Positions 47,463 through 61,434 are shown, numbered from the stretch's first letter. The stretch: DNA of 64,000 nucleotides from Acestrorhynchus altus (GCA_034509495.1 CM067507.1:33571860-33635859), one strand, 5' to 3'. The notes: generated from the sequence alone by a model not told the origin. Made by a program: numbers and translations.

Positions 47463-47554
47463 AATCCCTTTAAAGTCACTGTAAATAATGCAGGGTTTCG
47501 GTAAAAGTACATTTTTTAGTTTATCTTGGCTGGCTCTGCTGCTGGGAGGCAGAG

Positions 47555-47615
<61 letters not shown>

Positions 47616-47616
47616 A

Positions 47617-47673
<57 letters not shown>
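46510..47673. repeat. Microsatellite cluster: (GT)n, (GA)n and (CT)n tracts
   Basis: Tracts are (GT)n-(GA)n 46510-46611, (CT)n 46710-46758, (CT)n 47117-47170, (CA)n 47339-47357, (CT)n 47407-47461, (GT)n 47557-47614 and (GA)n 47622-47673. The open frames over this region are low-complexity artefacts. Confidence 0.95.
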
Positions 47674-47678
<5 letters not shown>

Positions 47679-48270
47679 TTAATTTGGGCCAACAGCATCA
47701 GTTTGTACAACAAAATTACCTCCGCTGGCCTATAAGCACAGATCTGACCCACTGCTCCTCATACCATTAGTGTTAACAGTGCAGTGTCCACTGGACCATA
47801 AAGGCATTAATGGATGGAATTAAGCTGACCTTACCAATCAAAGCTACCTGTGGAGCTCAGCCAGGCAACAAGAGCACAATGTCACCGTGACCCAGGGAGG
47901 CCTAGCTGACACTGTGGAGGTAAATCACCATGGACACTGTGGTAAACAGCAGATTTTACAGGGGGTCTCTGTCGGAAAGGACGTGTTATCCCCCTCCTCT
48001 GATAAGTGTGTAGATGCTGTTTCAGTGCATCTAACGCTCCTCCAGCTGCCTGCCTCCCAGACACTGTTGATGGAGAGATATGGAAACAGGAGGAGGCATT
48101 TCAGGGACAAGTTAAGCCTTGGGTTGTATCCATCAGCGGACAGTTCTTGGTGCAAACTAGTGGACAAAATACAGACACTGTATAATATGTGGCTACTAAC
48201 ATTCTAAAAACAACTAGTGTCATTAAAAGGCCCACATCCTTCATTAGTAACTGTTTTCTCAGAGATCTGC

Positions 48271-48972
48271 TTATGTTTATGGACACCCCTTTTAATGATT
48301 CTATTACACCCATTGTTGACACAAGTGCAAATGCACACACTGCTTGTCTAGTCCCTGTAGAGAAGCACTACCAATAGAATAAGACTCTCTGCAGAACATG
48401 AACCTATTGGCACCATAACTAATGCCAGGGGTGGAGCGGAGGGGTATAAAGTGCCCAAGCATTGAGCAGTGGAGCAGTGGAACTGTGATCTCTGGAATGA
48501 TGGTGCTCCATCCAGTACATTGAGATGAGTTAAGGAGTTGGGGATGAGGTGGGTGTCAGGATAGTGAGCTGAACTGACCAAGAGTATGGTACTGATACTG
48601 GCAGGAAATGCAAAACAGACAGAACAAAAGGCAGATTGAAACAATACAAGGACAACATTAGACAAGCCTGGACCAGGATAAGGAAGGGGCGGGGTTACGA
48701 ATGAGACCCAGCTGGGAATGGGCGGAGAAAAGACCAAAACAAGATACATGTGCTCAGAAGCATGTGGGGAATAAACACAACAAAGACAAGATGGAAAGGA
48801 CAGCTACATGAAGGTGAGGTGGTCAGGCAACATCCTGACCTCACTAATGCTTTTGTCACTGAATGCAATCAAATTCCCACAGCAATGCATCACAATTTAG
48901 TAGAAAGTCTTCTCTAGACAGTAGAGACAGTTACTGCAAACTGTAACTAAACTTAATACCCTTGATTTCAAT
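48271..48972 (-). mobile_element. Tc1-type MITE (family M) interrupted by another repeat
   Basis: The left part is 48271-48560 (ttatggacaccccttttaat to gatgaggtgggtgtcagg); the right part is 48820-48972 (gtcaggcaacatcctgacct to cttaatacccttgattt). An unrelated 250-bp segment separates them. Confidence 0.75.
48561..48819. mobile_element. Dispersed repeat inserted into a family M MITE
   Basis: Shares ggcggggttacgaatgagac, gctgggaatgggcggaga and agcatgtgggga with 45600-45840 (ggggttac/aa, gatgggaatgggcggagc, agcacatggggag). An imperfect duplication of gaggtgg(g)tcagg lies on both sides. The class is unassigned; the short duplication would suit a DNA transposon. Confidence 0.55.
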
Positions 48973-48977
48973 GAATT

Positions 48978-48979
<2 letters not shown>

Positions 48980-49021
<42 letters not shown>

Positions 49022-49042
49022 TGTGTGTGTGTGTGTGTGTGT
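48980..49042 (+). repeat. (GT)n microsatellite
   Basis: About 30 units with one CT interruption, starting at the end of the family M element. Confidence 0.95.
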
Positions 49043-50824
49043 GAAACACTCCTTATAACTTCGATCTGAAAGAGTGGAGATTAAGCATATTAGGCTGAAT
49101 AACTGGCCCTAAATGATGTACAGAACTGCTCTGAATTCATCGACTGGGTGTCTGTATTGATTTGACACCACAGGGACATTAAAGCAGTCCGTCTATCTCC
49201 ATATGTGGACTAATGATGTGGGAAAAGAGTGTGTTCGTCCTTCGTTCCTCCACAGGAACCCTTTACTCTCAGAGATGAGGCAGCATTCGCCTGTTTAAAC
49301 ATCTGTTCCGGCAGCTACCAAAGAAAGTGCTGAGAGATTTATGCTCCTGAGAGGGAGATGGGTTAATTACTTTAACAAGTGATTGTGTTTCAGTTGTCCC
49401 CATAGCAACCTGACCGATTATACAGGGATTTGCACAATGTAATATTCATTTTAGTTTCTGCAGACTATTTCCATTTTCTTGTCAAGATGCACGAGTTAAA
49501 CACAGAGCAGAGGCGTCTTTGTTATCACGGTTGGTTGCAGCGTCTACTGTAACTGTGGACAGAATCTATTTTTACCTTCCTTCCTGTCAGGGTTTAACAT
49601 TAACTGGTGGAGAAATCAGTTTCTCCTCCACTGTGTTCAGAATTTAAGTTGGAGTTAAGGAGGCCTGTAGAAGCAAACATGTCAGGGGTGTCAGATTCTG
49701 CTGTGTGAGCTCTGGGGTGAGGCGGCTATTAACTTTCTCTGCTTATTCCGATCCACACTTACTTTACCATTAGGAACCAGGCTACCGTGTACTTTCACAC
49801 TGAGCATATTTTAAAGGACGAGGGGAGATATCGGCTGCAAAAATAGAACAAAAATGGAGACACGGAAAAATAAAAATGGGGGAAAATATGGTTAGAGTTC
49901 AGTATCTCTATAAAAAGCATCCACTAAGTCAGGTCTCTATTTAAGGTGGTTGTATAGGTTGTGATTGTAAAAGGACAGCAAGAAAAGGACTTAAATTTTT
50001 GGTTTTTGAGTAGGTAAGTAAGTACTTCATTTCATTTCCATTCTGTGACCTTCGGACAGAGTAGCCTAAAGCCACACTCAAGTAACTGTACAGTATATTT
50101 GCATGGTTCTGCATGTTCCGCATTATGTATATATTTACAGGTTCTGTGACCTGCTTGCGATCCACCATGTCCTCATGTCCAGTGGTGGTGCTGAAACCTA
50201 GCCTTTCATGTGAACAAAACTAAAATCAACAAAATCAGCTTTTGTTGTTAGACAGTGTATTAAAAAGGAATTAATGAGCAAAAACCCGTGAAGACACAAG
50301 AATGTCACTTTACTATGGTTATAGTTAGAGTCAGGGTAAGGGTTAGGTCTAGGTCCAAGTGCAGTCGCATCCATTAGGTAACGGATAAAAGACTGGCCAT
50401 AATAGCTGTTTATAATAGGACAGTGGGGATAACAGTCAGAATTGTCTGAAAAAACACTGGTTAATTTGTTATACAGGTGGTACTGTACTACACAGTAACA
50501 GGCATACAACATCACATTGCTGGTAACAAAATCTGTAGCAGTGAAAGAAAGAAAAAGCTAGACTGGATTTTATATGATGTATTATATATATATATAATGC
50601 TATTAATTATTCAGTTAAACATAAACTCTGCTTTGATGCTCAAAAGCTGATTCTGGTTCAAGTGCAGGTTTGTACAAACATCAAATAACAGATAAGAAGG
50701 AAGGAAGAGGCTAAACCATCATTAAAGTACACATCATTATCACTATGAGCTCCAACACCAATAACTGGTGGTAGAGCAAAAACTATCCATAAACATACAT
50801 TTTTTTTAGCAGTTTCCACTCTTA

Positions 50825-51125
50825 AAACCACACACTTAAAAATGATGGTTCTTCAATGGTTATTTAGTGAAGAAAATGGTTCTACTAAAGAACCATTTGC
50901 ATTATTCAAAGGTTCTTTGCATTATGAAAGGGTCCTTTAGGCTGTTGGAGAATGGGCTGTAGAAAACCGCTTTGAAAAGTGTTCTGTGTGGCATCAAAAA
51001 TGGTTCTTCTAATGTCTTCTAATGTTAACTTCTTGGTGTAATATGGTATAATGGTATAATAGAACTCTTTTCAAAAGTTCTGTATAGAACCCTCTACAGC
51101 ACAGTGTCCAACAAGCATTTCACCA
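50825..51125. mobile_element. Palindromic MITE (family G), second copy
   Basis: Shares gatggttcttcaatggttat, gaagaaaatggttctac, ggttctttgcattatgaa and agttctgtatagaaccctct with the 29.5-30.1 kb element. The order is the same. Confidence 0.65.
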
Positions 51126-52130
51126 AAAGATCTCTGGTTCTTGAACTGGTTCCATTTGGGCTTCCTTGGTGTGTTTCAGCTAACCAGTCTTTGTTCTCTC
51201 TCTCATGGGCACTTTTCTACCAACATGGAATTGGATCCGTTCCGGTTCGTAAATCAATTTTTTAATCGTTTGGCACATTTCCACCAATATCGCAACCGAA
51301 GATTAGGTTTTTCAGTGCAAACCGCTGTGGGCCTCTGATTTCTCATCGGTTCCACTCAAACTGGTGTAACTGTTTAAGTTCTGAAAACAACCAGCAAGGG
51401 AGTGGGTGGGGTGTCATCGTCTGGACAACTATCAGGTCATCAGTCTTGCCCATGATTGTGGTTGCGTGTGCTGAACTAGGCACTTGTCCACTACTTGTTA
51501 CAAACAAATTTCAGTTATAAATTAAATATAAACCTATAAAGCCTCCTTGACTCAACTTTGACTGGTCTGTGTCTTAGTCTTGTCTCAGTTTAGCCTCAAA
51601 TTCTATTTAGATCAGATTAATAAAATGTTTAAATAAAAGGCAAACTTGTTTAGACAAGAAAGGACCAGAGCAGGACTGCCACAAGGCAAAGTTGTGCACT
51701 TAAACCAAGGAAGCTTATGATTTCAAATAAACTGCCTTCAGGCTGCTGTCAGTTAAATCTTAAGCCGAGTAAAAATGTTAGTAGTAGAGGCAAGTGTTGA
51801 ATTTCTAGTGTGAAAGCATTTCAGCAGTACTAATGAAGCGTGGCATGTCTCAAGCTGCTCCTGGGTGATTTTCTCCTCCTTACGTTGAGAAGAAATTAGA
51901 CTTTCTCGGCGAATGTGAAATACTCATTTGGAAGTGATTAGTATATTCCTGTTGCCTCACATACTTTCAAATATATCTCTATATATGGCTTACAAGGCCA
52001 TTTTTAGAACAGTTGTCATATAGCCTTAAACTGGCTTTTAGTGCTGTGCAATCAAACCTAACATTCCACCCCTTCACTGTATGCATTCATCTGTCCTTAG
52101 GTTACTATTCAGTACCACAATCCAGCATTT

Positions 52131-52280
52131 CTCAAACCTAGTCCTGGAGGCACCCCGGCCCTGTATGTTTTAGCCTTAACACACTCCATGCGACTGGGAA
52201 GGGCTTGTTAATGAGTTATTTGAATCAGGTGTGGTGGGAGCAGGACAAGGTCTCAGGGTACAGGGTGCATCCAGGACCAA
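52131..52280. mobile_element. Fold-back repeat (family F), copy 8
   Basis: Begins tcaaacctagtcctggaggc and ends cagggtgcatccaggacc, near-complementary ends. The interior has gaatcaggtgtggtgggagc. Confidence 0.65.
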
Positions 52281-53189
52281 CAGTGCTGTAATCAATGTTC
52301 ACCCATAAGACCTTTCCTTTTCATTTTCTACTCTCTGAAATTGAAGTATTAAATCTTTTTGGCTCTGCAGCTCATTTACAAAGCACCTCGACCATGAACG
52401 CACCTTACACTTTCATCATTTCCACTCACAACTGCATTTTCTAACTACCCCATTTGGACTGGAAAATCGCAAATCTGGCAGCCCTGCAGAGGTTGTTTTT
52501 TAGCCTCAGTAGATTTCTGGGGGGAAATCAGACACAAGCCAACTGCAAAGTTAACAGCAGACACACTGGAATAGTGGGGGAAAGAGCAGGTAAGGTATAA
52601 ACACTAGTATATTAATTGAGTCTATATATAATATTACAGTATAAATACTGTTTTTTGCTGAGCAATATTATATTTTATTACATAGTTTGACTAAAATATG
52701 CACATACATTATAAAAGTCAGAGGTTGGTAGATATGGGGGGTTATTTTGCCAAAGCTATCCCATGGTATGGTCATTCTAGACTTGAATAGTCAGTTCTTA
52801 TCTAAATTCATTCACATCCTGTTTACAATTCAAATATAAATCCTAGAAATTCCTACTGAAGATCTTCTCTTGTGAACATTAATTTCAGTTTGACCATTCT
52901 TCACCAGGGTGGGCTTTGGTGTCACCCATTGACTGGTTTTATGACCTGTGACAAATCAATCAATGCATCCAATAAGAGAACTAATACTCATTGATTCCTT
53001 TCACTGAAGCAATGATATGGAGGCCCCAGACAATTGCCTATTGGTTCTAGCTCTACCTGGTAATTGGTTTCCTTTTCCCTCTCCATCATATTCACCCATT
53101 TTTAAGCTCTCTGTTTTGAACTGGACTCAAAAATATTCCATAGTGCATCCCACCCCCTCACCTGCTCACTCTTAAAACACTTTACAACC

Positions 53190-53620
53190 CTTGATTTAGC
53201 CTGTATAAAAGATTAGATAAAGTTGGGCATAGAGGGGTACAGGTTCAGTATGGTATCTGGCAGCACATTTGCCCACAGATGGTACAGCTGGGCCTGTAGA
53301 TCCTGCATGCAGGTAGCTAAAGCTGCTCCCAACTTTTCCCATTAATGTTGGATTGGCTGCTGAAAAATGCCAGTAGTTAGAAGCCCTGACAAAAGATGGA
53401 ACATGGGGCTGTATGATGTCTTGCAATATTGCTGAGCTGAGTTCGGGCAGTGTGTTGCGCCATAGCAGAGGCAGATTGGCGCTCTTCCCACATCACATAC
53501 AAGTGTGCTGCTGGTCGGCACAGTCGTCTGCCGACAATTACGTCAGAACTAGGGATCCAGTGATGTATACTTAGTGGAACCAAGCATACATCACACAATA
53601 TGTCAACAACAGAGGGCACT
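53190..53620 (-). mobile_element. Possible transposase-derived fragment
   Basis: Minus-strand frames read LQDIIQPHVPSFVRAS then FQQPIQ and, further on, MQDLQAQLYHLWANVLPD and SMPNF. These loosely resemble a Tc1-like C-terminal half (LQPHV-PF, FQQDN, IPQ-I, SMPRR). A short block, tgcaggatctacaggcccag, recurs at 42127-42146. No intact frame; the family is uncertain. Confidence 0.4.
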
Positions 53621-55552
53621 GAGAAGTAAAGAGAGGATAGTGGAGTGTATAGATTACCTGCATACTACATGGATCAAGCATGGATCAACTTGCGATACGA
53701 ATGGTATGGCATTGCTCCTGTCCAACCAGACATGCACAGAGGATCGAGCAGAACCTTATTAATCTTTGGTTCCTGCCGTGAACAAAATTTTGTTGGTGGA
53801 AATGTACCAGATGGTTCACAATTAGGTTTGCATGCCAGGATGGAGCTCATTGTACGTTGGTGGAAAAGCACCCATAGAGCTAAACACAGGTAGTGACACC
53901 TTTAGGAACTTAATACAGGCACTGAATCCTGAGATTCACCTGAGAATGTGGCTGTATGTGGCTGAATGTTGGGATGTAGCCTAATTTATTTTTTCAAATG
54001 ACTTGTTCTGTGGCTGTCTCTTTTGATCTGGGTGGCCAATTCTACAATCGCTCTCATCCACATTCAGATCCAGGCTATCTACGTCTGCTGTTCAATCACT
54101 CGTCAGTTCTGTCACTCTTGTCTCAACACGAGTCAAAGCTGACAATGCTCCATTTTTCCATTCCTCCCCCATCCGGAGGCAAATGCAGCCTGTGTTTGTG
54201 AGCAAACATGAAAGAGGCATTGAGCACTAATCTCAGGTGAAAGAACACAGTGTTAGTCACTGCTGCTGCCATCATCTTTTATTTGTGAATGCACAGAAGG
54301 CCTGTCAGTAGCTGCTGATATTCGTTTCCCCAGCAGGCTTCATCCTCCGGTCAGTTTTGCAGCTTCCCAGCTACATACTGAGACAGACAAGTGTGATCAC
54401 TGCTGTTTCTTCAGAGGTATTTGGTGGCCTAATTGCTGCTGCTGCTGCTGTATGGATCAGCCTTCCTTTCGAGGTGTTACCATCAGCAATGCGTGTGAGA
54501 GAGCTGTGATCTGAGAGGATGAGGGGGTTGGGGCTTTCTCAGGCACTTCAGCACACTCTCACAGCACCTGCAGAGAAAAACATGGCTTTCTTCTAGTGGT
54601 CCACTGTTCTGTAATTTGGGCCACCACTGCAAGTGCTACTGCAAGTAGATGGTTTATTTATTTACTGCATTATTGGAATACCCTGCTGGAGCTGGAGGTC
54701 TGCTCAAGGCTTTCTTTTCTGATCGGATTGGATTCTACAGAAGCTATGGCACGAACTTCAGAGTATGAGAGAAATAGTTCTGGGATATGCTGTGATATTA
54801 TTTGTATAAATTAAACAGTCATGGGATTGGAACAGGTTATTGTGTCCCATGGCTTTTGCAATGTCCAATGGAAGCTAAACAATGAGAAATGCATGTGAGT
54901 CAGTCATGATCATTAATCTTTAGAACCACAGGTCAATTTTATGGGATGTTTTAATGACATATTTAATGTAGTTTGACATACTTCTATTTGCAAAAAAAAT
55001 GTAATGCATGTATGTATTTTCCCTTCTCATGGACATTATTCTGAAAAAGAAAGCAAACAGCCCTTCCCTTCTCATTTTCCTCTAAAACCCATTATCTGAG
55101 TCAGTGATGTCATCAGCCCCGCCCCCTCTCACTGATCAGTCAGAGTCTGCATGCAAATTGAGCATGTACATGAGCAGTAAACATGCACTGGAAAATCCTT
55201 TGGCATTTAACTGGGATTTTATTCAGTTGGAAACAAGTGAATTTTGGTGAATTCTGATAATTCATCGCACAATAATCAGACCACCATGATTAGATAGGGT
55301 AACTATTGTGGTTGTAGAAAACAGAATGTAACTGCCTGCAAACTGCAGATCTTGGGTTTTTAGAGTTAAACACTTGTGGGTGGCCACTGTGCCGTCTGCT
55401 ACGGGTGGTAATGCCTTATATGACATATTCCTGGTACACACAACACTATGGATCATCACTCTATGCATCACTCAAAATCAACTTATTTACATGATCGTTT
55501 TCCAGCCTCACTTATTGGTGAAGGTCTATGTAATGTAATGTATAATATATAC

Positions 55553-55775
55553 ACCATATACACAAGGTATGGGACACCTGAACATTCACTGTTCCTTCTG
55601 AAATCAGGGGTATTAAAAAGAGTTTTGTCTGCTTTTGTTGGAGTAACTTTTTGATTGCATTCAGCAACAAAATCATTAGTGAGGTCAGAATTTTAGATTA
55701 TCATTCCACCCAATTCCCAAATCCACAACTCATTCCAAAAGTACTGGAATGGGTATTGGCATTTCAGAGAACACA
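55553..55775 (+). mobile_element. Tc1-type MITE (family M), partial
   Basis: Reads ggtatgggacacctgaacat, gaaatcaggggtattaaaaa, ttgattgcattcagcaacaa and ccaaaagtactggaatggg: the left half of family M, then lost. Confidence 0.7.
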
Positions 55776-56595
55776 GAGCACATGCTTGTCTGCCTTCAAG
55801 TTGAGATAATCAACTAATAATCATATTTGTGTAAAATTCTGTAATAATAGGCCAGAAACAGGCTAAAATGTGCAAATGCCAATGCCCAGCCAATGTTCTT
55901 CAATGAAATCACATGCAATTCATGGTGCATTCTTATGTTACTATGATGGTAAACCACTCATGGGGGCAATAGAGGACATATCAAATCAAACTGGTCTGCC
56001 ATGACTGTTAACTGGAAAAAGCACAGACAGTGATTGCAAAATGCCAGCGGGAGCCCACAAACGAGTCCTCAATAATAAATAGGGGTCAATGGATCTAGCA
56101 TAATGGCACCCATTATCAAATGGTCCAAACAGTTCCTGTATCGGCCACTTGGGTGTAAGGCCTAGTTTGCCTAGTTTCCTTAGCCAATCTCTTTGAGGAA
56201 ATTGAGAGTTTCTTTAGGAATTCCTTGGAATTTCCTCAGATTGACTGGCAAAGGGAGAGAGAGGATTGAGCAAAATCCCAACGTGGCCGATATGAATTGG
56301 CTGATGGTGACCTGACGGTTAAAAAGCAAAAATGACCATTTATCACCACTTATCCAGGATCTTCTTTTAATTCTTTAATTCTCAGTTGATAATTCTCCTC
56401 TCTGCATGTTCTCTGGATAAAAACACACCCTCAGAACATGACAACTTGACGTTGTGCTCCTGCAACTTGCCTTGCATCTCAACATGTTTTTGAATGCATC
56501 TTCACAGGAAACCCAGTCCGCTTAGTGTCCAGCGTCTCCAAGCTTTCATGTCCTTGTGTGAAGAATGTCTCGGGCCAAGGACTCTACAAATTCAG

Positions 56596-56735
56596 TCCAC
56601 ATGCTCCATTCACGTCAGATGCATCTGTATCTCTCAGTGTGTCAACAAGTGCATGTGTACAGCTGCTCATGAGGTGGCACTCAAAGCAAAAAACAAATAC
56701 CAATTCTTACATAATGGTGCTTTAATACCTCATAT
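56596..56735 (+). mobile_element. Dispersed repeat (family R), uninterrupted copy
   Basis: Contains cagtccacatgctccattca, gatgcatctgtatctctcag, aggtggcactcaaagc and acataatggtgctttaatac, in the same order as the split copy at 23.0-23.9 kb. Confidence 0.6.
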
Positions 56736-57540
56736 TTTGGATCAGACTGGACTCCGTGAAGGGTAGTCCAGCTGCCACTGTCATATTAAACACAATAACC
56801 CTTTTTAAATCTCATTTGAAATGTGAGTACATTTCTCCAGAAATAAAACACTGTTTCGTCAGCAGCAGAAATGGATATAAGCCTTTAATCAGCTGCCTCC
56901 TAAGGCACCCAATCTCACACACACAGACACAGGCACACACGTCAGCCATCTTAAAGCCACCGCATTTCCGTCCTCCTCTTCTGCATAATCTCCAAGCAGT
57001 AATCCATTCAGAGCGCAAAAAAGCGTGCACTCTTCACACACCCGCAGACAGCTCTGGCTGAGATAGAGCAGACTGCAGGAGAATGAGGTTAGGTGCTTCT
57101 GGAACCAGCACCGTCAGTTAAAGGGGGGAGAGCGAGCGCTGGGCTTATCCCTGTGACTGGGAGACAGTGGTGCAGTGGCCTTCATTTATGGAGACACACT
57201 ATTCTCCACTCCAGTGACAGGAATATGGTGTTGGAACATGACTCATATCTGGCTGCTTTTACAGTTTTGACCCTGCAGGAGGCACTCACGGCTCCTTAAC
57301 TAGAAAAGGCTATTTACCATCCATACAAACAAAACAGCCAATCAACATCTGCTCATCTTTCAGACACTGCGGTAGCACCCGTCTCACCAATGGGGCGTGA
57401 TTGCGGTGTAATTGGGCGTAATCAGTGTGTGTACTTTCCATGCTCAGCTGTAAATAGCTGGCAGGGAATTTCATGGGTTTTATATTTACCTTCGGAGCAC
57501 ACTGAATACACAATCCCTTTAATGGCTCCATATATGCAAA

Positions 57541-57542
57541 CA

Positions 57543-57601
<59 letters not shown>
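57541..57601 (+). repeat. (CA)n microsatellite
   Basis: About 29 uninterrupted units. Confidence 0.95.
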
Positions 57602-57603
<2 letters not shown>

Positions 57604-58984
57604 CAGAAAAACCTGCAAAAGCACTTTTCACAGAAGGAGAAAAACTACCCGTGCTGTCTGTGAACCCCCTGCCCCCATCTCGTCACAGGAAAAATACGTC
57701 TTAATTTTCAATGGATGTCAGTGTAAAATACGTTATTCCAAGTCATTTAGAAGCAATTCTTTTGGTCTGTTCATCATGAATGTATGAAAAACAACCGCCA
57801 GACTCACATCATGTCAAACAGTCAAAAATGACAAGAAAAGAAATATAAGGTTTGCATGATGCTATTTTCCTCGATGTGTATATTCTTGGACGTCTTAGTG
57901 CAGTGAAAAGAACTGCAAAACACTTGAACAGCCTTCCCTGTGCTTCTATGTTAATAAGGTGTTTTTAACTTCAGGCACTTGCAGATGGTCAGGCTGTAAA
58001 TACCTGCAGGGTGTGCGACGGGATTCGTAGATCAGGTGTCATGCAGCGAACGCCTGGTTCGATGTGCAAAAATGGGTCATAAGTGGGTACAGCTTTGTAC
58101 GATTTCTGATAACCTTTAACAGTATTAACATTGAGAAGCAGTTTCACCAGTTCAATAGAGTTTCATTCTGATAGTTGGAGCCTCCATTTTTACAGTCAGC
58201 AGAAATTAAAAATCTTCAGTTTTATTTATTTAGATTGAACACAATACTGAGTGAACGTCTTAAAGAATCACTAAATCATTGCTTATCTTTCACAATGCCT
58301 GACATTTAATTTTACTGTAAATATTACTCTAAATTACATTGCCCCTCAGAACCTCCTCTCTCATTATGAACCAACATGCCTACTTAGATCACGAGGTTCT
58401 GGCTTCTTATTAGCCTTTAGAATAATGAAAGCAAACACGGGGGATCTTTTCTTGTAGAAAATCTACCTGTTTACTAAAGATTTTGATACCTATTTTCCCG
58501 GTCAGATGAAGGGTGGTACTTTCTTACTGTACTTAAGTAGATTTTTAAATTAAAGTATCTGTACTTTACTTGAGTCTGAGTGAAAAGCCAGAAGCAGGCT
58601 ATTGGTTTTAATCACATATCCTATGAAACTGCTGAGCTTGGAATTTTATAGTTTTAGATTCTGCTGAACAAAAATGTGAAGATTAAAAAGTTATTTGTTT
58701 GATTTTGCTGACGACGCTGCAGCTCTATCATCATAAAACATTATTTCTGCTATATTCTGAGCAGCGTGCAAAAGGTTTCATTCTGACCAGATGTTATGCT
58801 GACCACAGTTGGAACAGTAATGATTATAAGTCTTTGGTGTCGGCCCTGTCAACAGAGCAGGTCTTTAAATGCTCATCTCGGGTCCTGTCAAGTAGGGAAA
58901 GCAGGGGCAGAGCCAACACCCTGGACGACTGACGGGATCGAACTGGGGTGGGAGGGACAAAGGGGGTACCTCTAAGTAGATATT

Positions 58985-59375
58985 GGACTTTGAGTGGCTC
59001 AGTGGTCTAATGAGCTAGCAATTAGATCCAAAGATTGCAGCTGGAGTCTGAGAGGGCAAAATTGCCCATTCTCTCTGTGGGTGGGTAGGTGCGGTGCTGG
59101 CCAGTACAGTTGTCTGTTACACATTGTATTGGAGCGGGGATCCAACACTTTCCTCAGAGCTTATTGGCTGCCCAGCATTGTTGCAATGCCGGCAGTTTGA
59201 AAAGAGGTGGTGGCTGGAATAACATCTATCTAGTGTCAGGAGCATTGACTGTGATAGGGGGAGAGTCCTAAAGGGGTTGGCCATTTGGCATTTCATTGGG
59301 ATACTGGGATTGTGTACTTTATTGGGATATTGGGAGTGTCTACTTTCATACTTTAATTGGGCTAAAAAACAAAAA
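58985..59375 (+). mobile_element. SINE-like repeat (family B)
   Basis: Starts with an A-box-like gagtggctcagtggtctaat. The body has ttggctgcccagcattgttg and tttgaaaagaggtggtggct, matching the reversed copy at 4455-4770. The tail contains attgggatactgggattgtg and a near-repeat of it. Confidence 0.65.
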
Positions 59376-59971
59376 TCATACTTTTACTTAAGTGAGCTTG
59401 TTATGGTTGTTATGCCATTCACTCAGGTCTCCTGATGATCAGGTGGAAGGTTTTTAATGTCTCAGAGAATCCTCAGGTCTGGTCCTCCCTTTTCACTCGG
59501 CTGTTATAGCGAAGCCTGCTCGAGTGCTGGAGTCACTTTCTGCTCTGTTGACTTTACTTGTTGTGACCACTCACCTCAAACAGAATCTAACTGTCTGTGT
59601 GTGTCTGTGCCTTTGTGCTGAGCTGACCCGCCCTCCTGTCTGCTGTGTAAGATTGATGTTGAGGTGTCTCTGCTCTCTGCCTTCCGGAACAACTTTGAGC
59701 CAAGCACACACCGTCATGCTCCACTCACCCCCTGATATAACTATTCCCTGCATGGATTAGTATTTATTATGATGATATTATAATAAATACTAATAAACAT
59801 AAATACAGTCACAATGTGCTCTTGGTGAGTAAAGGTATTGATTTGTAAGCTTTATTTGTCTGATGCCTAATATTGTCCAGTTTAATTTTCCTTTTCCTTT
59901 TATTACATTAGATTAGTTTGCCTTTAGTCCTAGATGATGGATGGATGGATGGATGGATGGATGGATGCACT

Positions 59972-60165
59972 TTTTAGCACTAATTCTATAGCACTAATTA
60001 TATAGCACTAATTCTATAGTACTAATTATATAGCACCCATTCTATCGAACCATTTCTATTGTACTAATCCCATTGTGCCATTTCTAAAGCACTAATTCTA
60101 CCATACTAATTCTATAGCGCTAATTCTGAAGCCCTAATTCTATAGTACTAATTCCACAACATTCT
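59972..60165 (+). repeat. Minisatellite, about 14 bp (tagcactaattcta)
   Basis: Twelve or more imperfect copies of agcactaattctat with substitutions. It follows a (GGAT)n tract at 59937-59968. Confidence 0.85.
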
Positions 60166-60452
60166 ATATCACATTTTATTCACAGCTGTGTGTTTTAAAT
60201 GGGGTATAAATTAGCAATGGGGTTATAAACAAGAAAAACACACTCACAACCCTGCTTGCCATCTTAAGAGAAGACTTTCCTTATTTGGCCCTTTAATGGT
60301 TGCCATAGAAATGTAATCTTTTCATAATACGCCAGGAAAGTGATTAGTCTCCCATCCACTCCAGCATTTAATTAGGGTTCTCCTCCCTTTAGAGTGAAAA
60401 ACCTTGGGAGTTCAAAGAGCAGTGAGCAGAAATTGAACAAAGCTTAGATTGA

Positions 60453-60453
<1 letters not shown>

Positions 60454-60513
<60 letters not shown>
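60454..60513 (+). repeat. (GT)n microsatellite
   Basis: About 30 uninterrupted units. Confidence 0.95.
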
Positions 60514-60514
<1 letters not shown>

Positions 60515-60859
60515 TGAGGACTTATGTGTATAGTGCTTGTATAGTTCCCTGATTCCTCTCCTATAATATAAAATAAACATACTTAAATGCTGTGCAGTGT
60601 GTCTGCGTTCACCATGTAGGAGTCAATTTGTAAAGAAGTACAGGTGCCGAGACATGAAGAGCTCTTCAGATCACCACCTTTATTCTTCAGCAGTTTCATT
60701 ATATTATTCTTTGCTGATTCTTTCCACATATGATTCATAAACATATATCATTTGTAGTAGTCAGTTCTATATGGAGTATATGTTTAGAATTATACATAAA
60801 CATTAATGTGTGTATAGACTCCCTGCACAGGTCAGACTTTTATATTCTCTTTTTTTAGT

Positions 60860-60979
<120 letters not shown>

Positions 60980-61138
60980 TGTGTCACAGATGTCTATAAT
61001 CTGTCTCAGAGGTCTATAGAGGTCTATTCCTTTGACTTCATGGCTTGGTTTGTACTCGGACTTTAGGCTGTAAAATAAACCATGTAGAAAATGTTCCGCA
61101 TGCACAGTATACGCAACCCGGTCCCTGGCTAAGCAGCA

Positions 61139-61245
61139 GATGGATGGATGGACGGACGGACGGATGGATGGATGGATGGATGGATGGATGGATGGATGGA
61201 TGGACAATAGGATACACGGATGGATGGACCAATGGATGGATTGGT
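61139..61245 (+). repeat. (GGAT)n microsatellite
   Basis: About 16 tggatggatgga units with ggac variants, then scattered further copies. Confidence 0.95.
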
Positions 61246-61383
61246 TTCAAGAATGATATCTAATTGACAATGAAGAGCAATGTATCCATTCTCATAGTCT
61301 TCTGACTCAGGGTCACCTGCATTTTAATGGAGCATCTAATATGAACAGACTAATGATAAGCAGCAGCCTTGCATCCCTTGTGG

Positions 61384-61385
<2 letters not shown>

Positions 61386-61434
<49 letters not shown>

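Noticed and set aside
46400..47504. Several overlapping open frames of 130-171 codons on both strands
   Set aside because: They are translations of (GT)n, (CT)n and (GA)n tracts (Cys-Val, Leu-Ser, Arg-Glu repeats), open only because of low complexity.
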